NCBI GenBank assembly: GCA_902784465.1
Contig: CACZUZ010000001.1
Span: forward strand, 43,769-107,768
Length of the DNA stretch: 64,000 nucleotides
Direction of reading: 5' to 3'
Origin: an uncultured Bacteroidota bacterium
GTDB lineage: Bacteria; Bacteroidota; Bacteroidia; Bacteroidales; P3
Part shown: positions 53,012 through 62,023 of the stretch, piece by piece
Layout: every line of letters starts with the position of its first letter
Numbering within the stretch: position 1 is the stretch's first letter
Program-made: the position numbers and the translations under genes
Notes under the pieces: generated by a model
What the model was told of the DNA's origin: nothing
The model's database searches: none
The model's input: only the letters and a program-made list of their open reading frames with translations

Positions 53012-54208
53012 ATGATTGCCAGTGATAGTTTCTATAGGTATGCCTTGAATGATGAAGAAAGGCTGGTATCTGTTTCGGACGTCAACGAGTCAAACCGTTA
53101 CAACGGATACAAATGTGTTTCCTGTGGATGTGAATTGACTCCGGCTTTAGGAAAGAAGAACGCCCATCATTTTCGGCACAAGACCGATACCTGTAGCTAC
53201 GAAAGCTACATACACAAGCTGTGGAAGCAATATGTCTACGAACAGTGGCATAAGCAACCGCATTTTTATGTTTCATACATTGTAGAACGGTTCTGCGATA
53301 AAGTTTCGGAGTGCAAACTGAGAGGTAACGACACAAAGAAGTGCGAAAATGGTTTTTTTTTTGAAACTGTAGATTTGAAAGAAAAGTACGACACCTGCGA
53401 GATTGAGGGAGTGTATGGAAACTATCGAGCTGACCTGTTGCTGACCAACTCAAATAATCAAGACATCGTACCAACATTCTTGGAAATATGCTACAAACAT
53501 CCGTGCGATGAAGATAAACAGAAATCAGGCATTCCCATTGTGGAGTTGAAAGTGGATGATGACAATCTGCACTGGCCGCAAACATTTTTGGATTGCAGGG
53601 TCAAAAGAACAGGAAATGTGGGGAATCTACAAACGACTATGGACATTTCGATATTCGGTTATGAACTAAAGAAGCAGATAGAACACAATGTTAGACGTTT
53701 CTGTGTCTATCAAGATGTGAACGGAATAATACATGGGAGAGTTGATGATACAGTCTTGTCATGCCACAATCTCAACGAACATGCTTCGGATTCAATGATG
53801 GAAATATTCGTGATAGAAAATGATGTGCCTAAAGAAGTGTCATTGTTTGATTCCGGGATAAAAGCAGCGGCTAGACACGGAGTAAAGATTCAAAACTGCG
53901 CCATCTGTAGACACAAGGGGACAAGAGGAAATCAATGTCTAATAACGATGAATAATGATACAGATTCTTGGGTGGTCAATATCAATGATTTTTCCAACAA
54001 GGAATTGGATAAGACCAATTATACCTATTTTTGTCGTAATTATTTTGAATGGCTATCGTTTAGTGATAGCCTGAGCCGTATTCCCATTATTGTATGGGTC
54101 AATAAAACATACAATATTAAGCCAATAAACAAATCGGAAATAACAATATCATTTGATCAAAAAAGAATGAAGGAAATTGCCATAAGACATCAAACCATTC
54201 AGAAGTAG
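53012..54208 (+). CDS. CoiA-like protein with nuclease-type domain
   Basis: 398 residues. N-terminal Cys motif YKCVSCGCELTPALGKKNAHHFRHK is typical of CoiA/competence-like proteins. Next a PD-(D/E)xK-like core: GVYGNYRADLLLTN...FLEICYKHPC...IPIVELKVDD. A second Cys cluster lies at CAICRHKGTRGNQC. CoiA works in natural transformation, but stand-alone relatives occur in mobile and defence islands. The active-site lysine of the nuclease fold cannot be placed with confidence. It lies 31 bases after the exported small gene. Confidence 0.6.
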   Translation: MIASDSFYRYALNDEERLVSVSDVNESNRYNGYKCVSCGCELTPALGKKNAHHFRHKTDTCSYESYIHKLWKQYVYEQWHKQPHFYVSYIVERFCDKVSECKLRGNDTKKCENGFFFETVDLKEKYDTCEIEGVYGNYRADLLLTNSNNQDIVPTFLEICYKHPCDEDKQKSGIPIVELKVDDDNLHWPQTFLDCRVKRTGNVGNLQTTMDISIFGYELKKQIEHNVRRFCVYQDVNGIIHGRVDDTVLSCHNLNEHASDSMMEIFVIENDVPKEVSLFDSGIKAAARHGVKIQNCAICRHKGTRGNQCLITMNNDTDSWVVNINDFSNKELDKTNYTYFCRNYFEWLSFSDSLSRIPIIVWVNKTYNIKPINKSEITISFDQKRMKEIAIRHQTIQK

Positions 54209-54321
54209 AAGAATAATCCCATCGAATCTTAGCTTTATTCCAATCATCTCGACTACACCTCTTACCTGATTTCACCTTACTAATCTCTGATGGAGGTTTA
54301 TTATATAGGGTGTATAATTTG

Positions 54322-55163
54322 TTATCCGGTTTTTCTAAAGGTTGTTAATCTTAACGACAGATTGGATTCACCGATGGTTTCTTTTCTCCAACGAGCAACA
54401 GTGTTCACCGTTTCTGTTGGGAAGTTGTCCATGATTTTGTCGTCCAGTTGACTGTCCTGGGTGCCAATCACGGTTCTCAAGGGGATGACAAGTGCGGAAC
54501 AAGTTATTCCGGCCTGCTTATCGGGCGACTTTCTCCCCTTGTAGTAGCCGAACAAAGATTCTATGATGTCAGACGATATTACGTGGCTTTTGTCAATAGG
54601 CTTGAGAATTTTCATTTCCGTGTCGAAATAGGCAAGCATCTTTTTTCCGAGTTCTATCATCCTCTGGTTGCCGGAGACAACAAGCTTTCTTTTAATGATT
54701 TCGCGGCATGTGTCCGCAGTTTCTGTAGAGAGTCCGCGCCTCTTGCATGTCTCCATGACGCTTTCCATGCAGTCCTTCACCTCAAGCAGTTCGTCCACCA
54801 GGCTCGCATGCCGTGGTACGAACCCGACAATTAGCTTTTCGTCCTTCTTGAGCATGCCGTATACGTTCAGGATATTCCCCGCCCATTCTATCCAGTCGTA
54901 CACGTTCATGTATCTCGCCAGAGACCTCATGTTCGGCGGCATCAGCACGGCGTAGTCCGTCAGCGCCCACTTCCTCGCCTTCCCTATCTGCTCCACGAGT
55001 TCCTTGAAGTCCGTGGCATCGTCGTATACGCTCTTGAGTATCGAGCCGAAGGTGTGGCTGATGTCGCGGTGTCGCGGTATGCCTGCAAGCTCGAAGCCCT
55101 TGTTCAGGTTTGGTCCGTTGTCGCTCAATCCGTACACGGGCGTACACCCCGTTTTTTCGACAA
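54322..55163 (-). pseudogene. DDE transposase-like gene, N-terminus lost
   Basis: The reading frame continues to 55239, but the first 25 codons are the reverse strand of an ADP-ribosylglycohydrolase gene, so the real fragment begins near 55163 (KTGCTPVYGLSDNG). Features of a DDE transposase: LSDNGPN, H-R-D-I-S-H-T-F and DIIESLFGYYKGR. The start and the element's upstream end are missing. It joins directly to the glycohydrolase fragment on the other strand. Confidence 0.6.
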
Positions 55164-55173
55164 TCTTATCCGG

Positions 55174-55668
55174 ATGTTTGACTCTCTGGAGGAGACGGAG
55201 CGCGTTGCTGAGATTCAGGCATCTGTCACTCATAACCACCCTGAGGGCATAAAGGGAGCGCAGGCAACTTCGGCTGCAATCTTTATGGCGAGGAACGAGA
55301 AGTCAAAGGATGAAATCAAACGCTACATTGAGACAAGGTTCGGATATGACCTCTCCCGCAGCTGTGATGAGATAAGACCTGGATACTCTTTCGATGAGTC
55401 ATGCCAGGGGACTGTGCCGCAGGCGATAACGGCATTCCTTGAAAGCACGGATTTCGAGAACTGCATAAGGCTCGGGGTCTCGTTAGGTAGCGACAGCGAC
55501 ACGCTGACATGCATCGCCTACGGCATCGCTGAGGCTTACTACAAGGAGATACCCAAGTGGATTGTCGACGAGGTGTGGAAACGGCTTCCCTATGAGTTTG
55601 GGAGGATATTGGTCGACTTGAACAGGAGCAGTTTTTACCGTGAGGTCGGTTATATTCCGCAACTGTAG
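55174..55668 (+). pseudogene. ADP-ribosylglycohydrolase, C-terminal half
   Basis: 164 codons from MFDSLEETERVAEIQASVTH to the TAG at 55668. The second half of the ADP-ribosyl-(dinitrogen reductase) hydrolase fold is present (THNHPEGIKGAQAT, LGSDSDTLTCIAYGIAEAYY), including the Asp pair of the metal site. The first half, with the other Asp residues, is missing at the junction with the transposase fragment (between 55163 and 55174). These enzymes remove ADP-ribose from proteins or DNA; this one should be inactive. Confidence 0.75.
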
Positions 55669-55696
55669 AAGAACGGACTGGTTTTTTTTCTTGCTG

Positions 55697-56674
55697 TCAA
55701 TCGCCGGCAGGGTGCAAAAGGGGACTCGCTGTCTCGCGGTAGCGGGGGAGGGTGGTGGCTTTAAGGATGGCTTTCTTCAGTTTGCGGTCGATGTCGGCGT
55801 ACTCCCAGAAGGCGTGTAGCCGTGCCAATATCTGGCTGTCGCCGCACAGGTTCTTCATGGCATGGTTGAAGACTGCCGAGTGCATCTCTCTCAGCACTTC
55901 CATCGGCTCCTTGTCGCTTAGCATCCAGGGTCTTGCCAATAGGCCGCGTCCAATCATGAGCCCTTTGACCTTTGCGGGTAGTGCGATTACCTCATCGTGA
56001 TAGGCAATTCTCAGTTTCCCGTTCTCGATTCCGGTAATGTCTCCATTGTAGAGCATGGGCTGTCGGCATTCCTCTACAAAATGAATGAATGCTTCGATGT
56101 CGACGACCCCTTTATACTGCTGTCTCCCTAGTCGTGGATGCAGAGTTATGTGCAGCAGGTTCACGTCGTTGAAGATTGGCAACAGCCGTAGTCCCTCGTC
56201 GGGGTTCTCCTGTCCGAGTCGCATCTTGATGGAAAATGCAACGTCTGTGCGGCATTGCATCTCGCCGACAATTGCCTCTACACGTTCGGGATGCTGCAAC
56301 AATCCGCTGCCGCGACCGGCATTCACCTGCATCTGGAAGGGGCATCCCATGTTGAGGTCGATACGTGTCCAGCCTTGCTGTTGCAGGGTGTCGCACAGAC
56401 GGGCGAATTCTTCCCTGTCGCGTGCTATCACCTGTGGCACAGTGGGTACGCCATCGTTGCGTGTTGGGTCGGTGTCGCGCAGCTCTTTGTGTCGCGCCTC
56501 GCCTTTTTCAATCCTCACAAAAGGAGTGTAGTACTCGTCAACGCCGCCGACACAATTCCAGTGTGCCCGACGGTAGACGGCATCGGTATAGCCCTGCAAC
56601 GGGGCAAAGGCGATAAATGGTCTTCTGTTGGTTCCGTTATCCACGTTTCTATAATACAAATATGTATTTGTCAC
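55697..56674 (-). CDS. dus: tRNA-dihydrouridine synthase
   Basis: 325 residues with a GTG start at 56674 and a TAnnTTTG element about 45 bases upstream. FMN-binding and catalytic motifs: FAPLQGYTDAVYRR, DLNMGCPFQMQV (active-site Cys), SIKMRLG, ITLHPRLGRQQYKG, YNGDI and MIGRGLLARPW. The Bacteroidetes Dus reduces uridine in tRNA D-loops. It is GC-rich like the flanking core genes. Confidence 0.92.
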   Translation of the reverse strand: MTNTYLYYRNVDNGTNRRPFIAFAPLQGYTDAVYRRAHWNCVGGVDEYYTPFVRIEKGEARHKELRDTDPTRNDGVPTVPQVIARDREEFARLCDTLQQQGWTRIDLNMGCPFQMQVNAGRGSGLLQHPERVEAIVGEMQCRTDVAFSIKMRLGQENPDEGLRLLPIFNDVNLLHITLHPRLGRQQYKGVVDIEAFIHFVEECRQPMLYNGDITGIENGKLRIAYHDEVIALPAKVKGLMIGRGLLARPWMLSDKEPMEVLREMHSAVFNHAMKNLCGDSQILARLHAFWEYADIDRKLKKAILKATTLPRYRETASPLLHPAGD

Positions 56675-56718
56675 GTTTTGTTTGAGTTATGGCGGTGTCC
56701 AAAACTCAATAATCGCTG

Positions 56719-56726
56719 CAAAATTA
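56719..56726 (-). promoter_or_regulatory. Promoter -7 element of dus
   Basis: The minus strand reads TAATTTTG (TAnnTTTG), 45 bases before the GTG start at 56674. Confidence 0.5.
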
Positions 56727-56836
56727 CGATTATTTGGCGAAATGGCAAAAATGCACAAACCTAATTCGGCATCATGATGGTGGATGGATTTATCCGCGAA
56801 AATGGTTGGTGTGTGAAAAAGTTGCAATAATCCACA

Positions 56837-56879
56837 ATAATAATACACATTATGCGTTTCGCATAATGTGTATTATTAT
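56837..56879. repeat. Perfect 20-bp inverted repeat before ATPase remnant
   Basis: ATAATAATACACATTATGCG (56837-56856), loop TTT, and its exact reverse complement (56860-56879). The next ATG, of an ATPase fragment, is at 56891. The core CATTATGC/GCATAATG is shared with the palindrome at 48284-48318. Confidence 0.9.
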
Positions 56880-56890
56880 AATTGATAGTA

Positions 56891-57225
56891 ATGGTAAAAA
56901 ATCCCTTTGTTACAATAGGTTATTCGGGACCTGAGTATTTTTGTGACCGTAAAAACGAAACAGAAAAGATACTCCAGCATCTTGAAAATGGTTGGAATAT
57001 CACTCTTTTTTCTCCAAGAAAGATGGGTAAAACCGGATTAATCCATCATGTCTTCCATCCGACCCATAATCACGTTGGATGAAATGACAGGAAAACCCAT
57101 CATATCCATAGATTTCGCGCCATCCCAGACAGAGCAGGCCTTGGGCGAGATATTCAAGTATATCGCTTCAATCGTCGGGCAGCAGTGCCACTCGTGCCAT
57201 CAGTTCATTGCTTGAGAATGAATAC
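56891..57225 (+). pseudogene. AAA ATPase gene, fragmented
   Basis: ATG 56891 opens MVKNPFVTIGYSGPEYFCDRKNE, then LFSPRKMGKTGLIHHVF with Walker A, the standard start of a Bacteroidetes ATP-binding family. The frame ends at 57082. Another frame continues ITLDEMTGKP, then DFAPSQTEQALGEIFKYI, a later part of the same family, and stops near 57225. The middle and the end are missing, so it is a decayed gene behind an intact palindrome. Confidence 0.7.
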
Positions 57226-57328
57226 CTTTATAGGGATGAGCGAGGTCTGATAGTCTATGATCATTTCTTTGGCATCTGGCTATCTAGACAATGATTTTTT
57301 CTTCTGCTTCAGGCAGAGAATGAGTCGT

Positions 57329-58306
57329 TTAGATGAAGAACAGGCAGACACCCGTGACGCTGATAATGGCACCGAGGACCTCGCGGGGGGTGACTTTCTG
57401 GTGGAACAGCATTGCGGCAGGCGCGATGATGAGGACAGGCGTCAGCGAGAAGAGCGTTTGAGCGATACCTGTTGAGGTGTACTGCGTAGCCATAAGCGAC
57501 AGGCTGACCCCGAGGAAAGGCCCGAAAAGCATAGAGCTGAGGGCGCACAATACTGCTTTGCGGTCACCAACAGCGTCGCGCAGTTTTTGAGCACCGTTCT
57601 TAGAAAGCAACAGGAGCAGCATAAAGCCTGCAAACCCCATCGTGCCGCGTATCATTGTAGATGCAAAGGGAATGGTGACACCCAGAGGGATTGGCAGAAC
57701 AGCACCGTCGGCAACGGCGTCGATGTCAACGTTGTTGGCAATGAGTGCGGCATCGTAATGTTCCAGGCCTATCTTGCTCAAAACCAAACCCGCGCCCTGG
57801 CATATACCTGCCATGGCGGCAAACATCACACCTCTGGCAGGGAGTTTTAGCCGTATGGAAGAATGGTGTTCGCTGTCTTGTTTCGACAGTACGGATGTGG
57901 CAATTCCCGCCAGGGTGATGAACATGCCCGCTATCGCCAGTCCTCCCATCTGCTCACCTATGAAGAGGCGGCCGAGGATGGCTGCGGTGGGTGCCGAAAG
58001 GGTCATGAAGAGTTGTCCGAAGCGCGAACCTATGATGATGTAGCCCTGCATAAGACAGTAGTCTCCAACTACATAACCCACCACGCCCGAAAGCAGTAGC
58101 CATAGACATGTGCTTGTGTCGGCAAAGCGTGGCCAGGGTACTCCCATGGTCAGCCACAGAGTCAGTGCCAAAAAGCATAGCGAGAAAGCCATGCGTACAG
58201 CGTTGAATGGCAACGAGCCCATACGCTTGGAACCTACCTCGGCAAAGAGTGCCGTGGCAGTCCACGAAAGGGCTACGATGATAGAAAGTATTTCTCCAAA
58301 GAACAT
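57329..58306 (-). CDS. EamA/DMT-family transporter
   Basis: 325 residues with ten predicted membrane helices in two EamA repeats (ILSIIVALSWTATALFAEVGS at the N-terminus, GVTIPFASTMIRGTMGFAGF in the second half) and a family end PREVLGAIISVTGVCLFFI. DMT transporters export or import amino acids and metabolites; the substrate cannot be named. The gene stands alone, followed by the EFR1-type gene upstream on the same strand (34 bases). Confidence 0.9.
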   Translation of the reverse strand: MFFGEILSIIVALSWTATALFAEVGSKRMGSLPFNAVRMAFSLCFLALTLWLTMGVPWPRFADTSTCLWLLLSGVVGYVVGDYCLMQGYIIIGSRFGQLFMTLSAPTAAILGRLFIGEQMGGLAIAGMFITLAGIATSVLSKQDSEHHSSIRLKLPARGVMFAAMAGICQGAGLVLSKIGLEHYDAALIANNVDIDAVADGAVLPIPLGVTIPFASTMIRGTMGFAGFMLLLLLSKNGAQKLRDAVGDRKAVLCALSSMLFGPFLGVSLSLMATQYTSTGIAQTLFSLTPVLIIAPAAMLFHQKVTPREVLGAIISVTGVCLFFI

Positions 58307-58340
58307 GGTTGTTCCGTGATTAGAGAATGGTGGATAGTGA

Positions 58341-59474
58341 TTAGCGAGCAGCTATAATTCTGCCTTGGAGTTCGTGCATGGTTTCTTTGACCGATGCCAG
58401 CTGGGCTTCGGCTTTGCTCTTGAAGCCTTGTCCGTCGGCCAGGTTATAATCTCTGCCGTCGATTCTGTACCAACATCCGAAAAAATCAATCTCCTCGGTA
58501 CCCTCTTTAGTCACAGGGTCTGTCCCCCTGTCCATATTGAATCGGGGCAATAGTGCATCGTAGGCGTTTATCATGGAGTTGTAGCCTGTGGCTTTCAGTT
58601 CCTCTATTATCTCGGGACAGCCGTCGAGTACCTCAAGCAGTTCCTCGTTTGTACAGTTGCGCCAGATGTTGTCGTTTGGCTCTTTGCTGCTTTTGTCAGC
58701 TCCGTTTTGTTGGCTTTTGTCCTTGTTTTGTAGGTTTTTGATGTCTGGATGTCGGTATTGGCGTTCCTTTTCGACGGGTTTGTTGGCGACGAGGATTGCT
58801 TGCTGGGGGCATACGTGTAGGCATCCGAGGCAGCAGGTGCAGCGGTCGCCAATCACGGCCTTCTGATGGTCGTTGATGATGATGTTACCTATGGGACAGG
58901 TATTCTTGCACAGGCCGCAACCTATGCAGCGGTCGTTATTCACTGCTGGACGGAAGGCCCCGAACATCTTACGTTCAATGGCGGGGAGTCCCATCAGCCA
59001 TCCTATTATGCTGGGAGTGCCGAAGTGGTTGCCGTGGCGGCGGGCCTTGATGTCGCCGATGATGTGTTGAAGACGCGGGGCATATTTCTCAAGTTTCCAC
59101 AGCTGGTCGTTGGGATTTCGGCCGAAGATGGTTGCGCTGTTGTCGGGCATTCGCACTTTGTGGCAGTAGGCGACTTCGATGCCTTGTCGTTTCAGGAGAC
59201 GGCGTACAGTCCATATAGAGTTGCCCACCTGAGCGCCGCAAGTGATGACGATGAAGAGGTAGGCCTCCATGCCCAGCTGCAGCTGAGGTATGAGGTCGCG
59301 CACCGCCGGTGGCGTGTTGAAGTCATAGCTTGGATAGACAAGGCCGACGATTTTCTCTGCTCTAAGGTCGCATTTAGCCGCTTCCGCCATTGCCATTGTC
59401 CTGTCGCCTGTTGCCTCTGCTATTTTCTGTGCCACGGCGAGGCTGTTCCCTGTTCCGGTGAAATATAATATCAT
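58341..59474 (-). CDS. EFR1-type flavodoxin-like protein with two [4Fe-4S] clusters
   Basis: The ATG at 59474 (MILYFTGTGNSLAVAQKI) is the proper flavodoxin start; the open frame reaches 59537. 377 residues. Flavodoxin-like domain about 1-175 (FTGTGNS, VYPSYDFNTPP, VITCGAQVGNS), then ferredoxin motifs CIGCGLCKNTCP and CTCCLGCLHVCP, then a charged tail. EFR1 proteins move low-potential electrons in anaerobes; the partner is unknown, but the hydrogenase operon lies next to it on the same strand. Confidence 0.9.
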   Translation of the reverse strand: MILYFTGTGNSLAVAQKIAEATGDRTMAMAEAAKCDLRAEKIVGLVYPSYDFNTPPAVRDLIPQLQLGMEAYLFIVITCGAQVGNSIWTVRRLLKRQGIEVAYCHKVRMPDNSATIFGRNPNDQLWKLEKYAPRLQHIIGDIKARRHGNHFGTPSIIGWLMGLPAIERKMFGAFRPAVNNDRCIGCGLCKNTCPIGNIIINDHQKAVIGDRCTCCLGCLHVCPQQAILVANKPVEKERQYRHPDIKNLQNKDKSQQNGADKSSKEPNDNIWRNCTNEELLEVLDGCPEIIEELKATGYNSMINAYDALLPRFNMDRGTDPVTKEGTEEIDFFGCWYRIDGRDYNLADGQGFKSKAEAQLASVKETMHELQGRIIAAR

Positions 59475-59495
59475 TGGAGGTTCTTTTATTGGAAA

Positions 59496-59550
59496 CAGGA
59501 AGCTTTTAATGGTCCTGTCAGCATGGCTGACAACCATTAAAAACTTCCTG
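59496..59550. terminator. Large hairpin after the hydrogenase operon
   Basis: Arms at 59496-59521 and 59525-59550 pair over most of their length: CAGGAAG with CTTCCTG, TTTTAATGGT with ACCATTAAAA, GTCAGC with GCTGAC, around the loop ATG. It follows the stop of the leftward hydrogenase operon (59580) by 30 bases and precedes the EFR1 start. It is likely a transcription terminator. Confidence 0.75.
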
Positions 59551-59579
59551 CTTGAGAATTAACCGATTCTTATTCCCTA

Positions 59580-60056
59580 TTATTTGTACTCGGCAATGAT
59601 AGCGGGAACCTGGTCGGGGGTCAGACGGCCGTAGACCTTCTCGCCAATCATGGCGACAGGGGCGAGGCCGCAAGCACCGACGCAACGGAGGGTGTTAAGA
59701 GAGAATTTGCCATCGGCAGTGCATTTGCCAATCTGGACGTTCAGCTCGCGGGCGAAAGCGTCGAGAACCTTCTCAGCACCACGCACATAGCAGGCCGTGC
59801 CAAGGCAGACATCGATAGGATGCTCGCCCTTGGGCTCCATGGTGAAGAAGCTGTAGAAAGAGACGATGCCGTAAACGCGCGACACGGGGATGTTCAGTTC
59901 GTGGGCAACGACTTCCTGCACCTCTGCGGGCAGGTAGCCAAACTTGCCCTGCACCTGGTGGAGGACATTGATGACCTCACCGGCACGGTTACCAAAGGAT
60001 TTGGCGATCTCCTTGATGATGTTGACTTTATCTTCAGATAACTTGATATTTGCCAT
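59580..60056 (-). CDS. hydC: NADH-linked hydrogenase subunit, NuoE-like (HydC)
   Basis: 158 residues, typical of NuoE/HydC. The thioredoxin-like [2Fe-2S] site is CLGTACYVRG...RCVGACGLAP with all four cysteines. In trimeric NADH-ferredoxin hydrogenases HydC works with HydB and HydA. It is the last gene of the leftward operon with HydA (60154-61920) and the HydB fragment, preceded by a hairpin-bearing gap of 97 bases. Confidence 0.92.
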   Translation of the reverse strand: MANIKLSEDKVNIIKEIAKSFGNRAGEVINVLHQVQGKFGYLPAEVQEVVAHELNIPVSRVYGIVSFYSFFTMEPKGEHPIDVCLGTACYVRGAEKVLDAFARELNVQIGKCTADGKFSLNTLRCVGACGLAPVAMIGEKVYGRLTPDQVPAIIAEYK

Positions 60057-60086
60057 AATTATTTGATTTTCGGATTTTAGGACTTT

Positions 60087-60141
60087 CGGATTTTCGGATA
60101 TTTGCGCTCTATATCTGAACGTCTGAACATCCGAAAATCCG
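60087..60141. repeat. 13-bp inverted repeat between hydA and hydC
   Basis: CGGATTTTCGGAT (60087-60099) and ATCCGAAAATCCG (60129-60141), loop of 29 bases. As RNA it forms a stable stem between the two cistrons and may adjust their relative expression. Confidence 0.75.
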
Positions 60142-60153
60142 TTTATCCATTAT

Positions 60154-61920
60154 TTACTTTGTTGCTTCGAGTTTGTCGGATTTGTCGAAGTAGTGGGTAT
60201 GGAGCTGTTCGTGGCTGAGGTGGCCGCAAGGCTCGCCGTAGTACTCCTTGTAGATGGCAAGGATCTCGGGGTTCTCGTGGCTCTTGCGGATGGGCTTGCC
60301 GGCATCTTCGCGGTAGATGGCCTCCATACGTTTGCGGATGATGTCGCTGTTGCCGTGGTGGTAGGGCTGGCCGGCACCGCCGATGCAGCCACCGGGGCAT
60401 GCCATAACCTCGATGAAATGGTAGCCGTTGGGGTTGCCCTGGCGTACCTGCTCCATCATCTTGCGGGCGTTGCCGAGGCTGTAGACAACGGCAATCTTCA
60501 GCGGGAAGCCGTCGAAATCGATGGTGGCTTCCTTGACACCGTCGAAACCACGGGTCTCCATGAAGTCGATCTTTGGAAGGGTCTTGCCGGTATGCACCTC
60601 GTAGGCGGTACGGAGGGCAGCCTCCATGACACCACCGGTGGCACCGAAGATGACAGCGGCACCTGTAGACTGGCCGAGCGGGCTGTCGAAGTCCTCTTCG
60701 GGCATGTCGTTGAGGTCGAGGTTGCACTGGCGTATCATGTGAGCCAGCTCGCGGGTGCTGAGGGTGTAGTTGACATCGCTGTCGCCGTTGACGGCCAGTT
60801 CCTCACGTGCGCGTTCGCTCTTCTTGGCGAGGCAGGGCATGATGGAGACTACGACGAGGTCCTCGCGCTTGACACCCAGCTTGGGAGCCAGGTAGTTCTT
60901 GGCGACGGCGCCGAACATTCCCTGGGGCGACTTGGCGGTCGAGGGGTACTCGAGCAGGTCGGGGAAGTTCTTCTCGTAGAAGGTGACCCATGCGGGGCAG
61001 CAGCTGGTGAACATAGGCAGCTTGACAGGCTCGCCGGCGAGGGCTTTCTTCAGGCGGCCAAGGAGTTCGGTGCCTTCCTCCATGATGGTGAGGTCAGCGC
61101 TCCAGTCGGTGTCGTACACCTGGTCGAAGCCGAGGCGGCGGAGGGCAGCAGCCATCTTGCCGGTGACGATCTCGCCGGGCTTCATGCCGAACTCTTCACC
61201 GAGGGCGACGCGGACGGCGGGAGCGGTCTGGACGACAACCTTCTTGGTGGGGTCGGCGATGGCATTCATAACCTTGGCGATGTCATCGACAAGGGTGAGT
61301 GCTCCGACGGGGCAAACCTGGACGCACTGGCCGCAGTTGACGCAGCTGCTGTCGCCGAGGTTCTGCTCGAATGCGGGGGCAACGACGGCCTGGAAGCCGC
61401 GGTTGACGCCGCTCAGGGCGCCGGCGGTCATGAACTTGTTGCACATGGTCTCGCAGCGGCGGCACATGACGCACTTGTCCATATCGCGGTAGACGCTGAG
61501 GGTGCTGTCTTTGCGGTAGGTAGAGGTCTCGCCCTTGAAGGGGATCTCCTTGATGCCGAGGCGTTTGGTCAGGCTCTGCAGTTCGCAGTCGCCGTTCTTC
61601 TCGCACTGGAGGCAGTCGTTGGGGTGGTCGCTGAGGATGAGCTCAACAACGGTTTTGCGGGCGTTGATGACACGGGCGCTGTGGGTGAGTACTTCCATGC
61701 CTTCCATAACGTCGGTGGCACAGGCGGGAGCCAGGTTGCGGCGACCCTTGACCTCGACAACACAGACACGGCATCCGCCGGGTTTGTTTTCAAAATTCAT
61801 CCCGTCCAGCTCGAAATGGCAGAGGGTGGGGATATCGATACCGTTCATGCGGGCAGCCTTGAGAATAGTGGTGCCTTCGGGAACCTGAATCGGTTTGTTA
61901 TCTATTGTGAGATTAATCAT
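60154..61920 (-). CDS. hydA: [FeFe] hydrogenase catalytic subunit (HydA)
   Basis: The ATG at 61920 (MINLTIDNKPIQVPEG) starts the plant-type ferredoxin domain; the open frame reaches 62001. 588 residues: [2Fe-2S] domain, His-ligated cluster motif HPNDCLQCEKNGDC, two [4Fe-4S] motifs (CVMCRRCETMC, CVNCGQCVQVCP), the H-cluster domain with TSCCPAW, MPCLAKK and MACPGGCIGGAGQP, and the small-subunit-like C-terminus. The layout is that of the NADH-linked trimeric enzyme (group A), which reversibly makes hydrogen from NADH and ferredoxin. All proton-transfer and cluster residues are present. Confidence 0.95.
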   Translation of the reverse strand: MINLTIDNKPIQVPEGTTILKAARMNGIDIPTLCHFELDGMNFENKPGGCRVCVVEVKGRRNLAPACATDVMEGMEVLTHSARVINARKTVVELILSDHPNDCLQCEKNGDCELQSLTKRLGIKEIPFKGETSTYRKDSTLSVYRDMDKCVMCRRCETMCNKFMTAGALSGVNRGFQAVVAPAFEQNLGDSSCVNCGQCVQVCPVGALTLVDDIAKVMNAIADPTKKVVVQTAPAVRVALGEEFGMKPGEIVTGKMAAALRRLGFDQVYDTDWSADLTIMEEGTELLGRLKKALAGEPVKLPMFTSCCPAWVTFYEKNFPDLLEYPSTAKSPQGMFGAVAKNYLAPKLGVKREDLVVVSIMPCLAKKSERAREELAVNGDSDVNYTLSTRELAHMIRQCNLDLNDMPEEDFDSPLGQSTGAAVIFGATGGVMEAALRTAYEVHTGKTLPKIDFMETRGFDGVKEATIDFDGFPLKIAVVYSLGNARKMMEQVRQGNPNGYHFIEVMACPGGCIGGAGQPYHHGNSDIIRKRMEAIYREDAGKPIRKSHENPEILAIYKEYYGEPCGHLSHEQLHTHYFDKSDKLEATK

Positions 61921-61955
61921 TTCTTTGTTATTTCTTGATTGTTTGATTGTTTGAT

Positions 61956-62000
61956 TGTTTGAGTGGCTTGCGCAGTCAATTTTACTCACGCACTCAAACA
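61956..62000. repeat. 10-bp inverted repeat in the hydB-hydA gap
   Basis: TGTTTGAGTG (61956-61965) and CACTCAAACA (61991-62000). Beside it the unit GATTGTTT occurs three times (61937-61960). It lies in the 103-base gap between the two hydrogenase genes. Confidence 0.6.
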
Positions 62001-62023
62001 TTCAAGCATTCACACATTATTAA

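Noticed and set aside
55164-55239. First 25 codons of the transposase frame
   Set aside because: They are the reverse strand of the glycohydrolase fragment and not part of the transposase.
60193-61938. Open frame of 581 codons on the plus strand
   Set aside because: It is the antisense of hydA, caused by high GC and codon bias; its product is low-complexity (Val/Gly/Ala/Asp) with no family motif.
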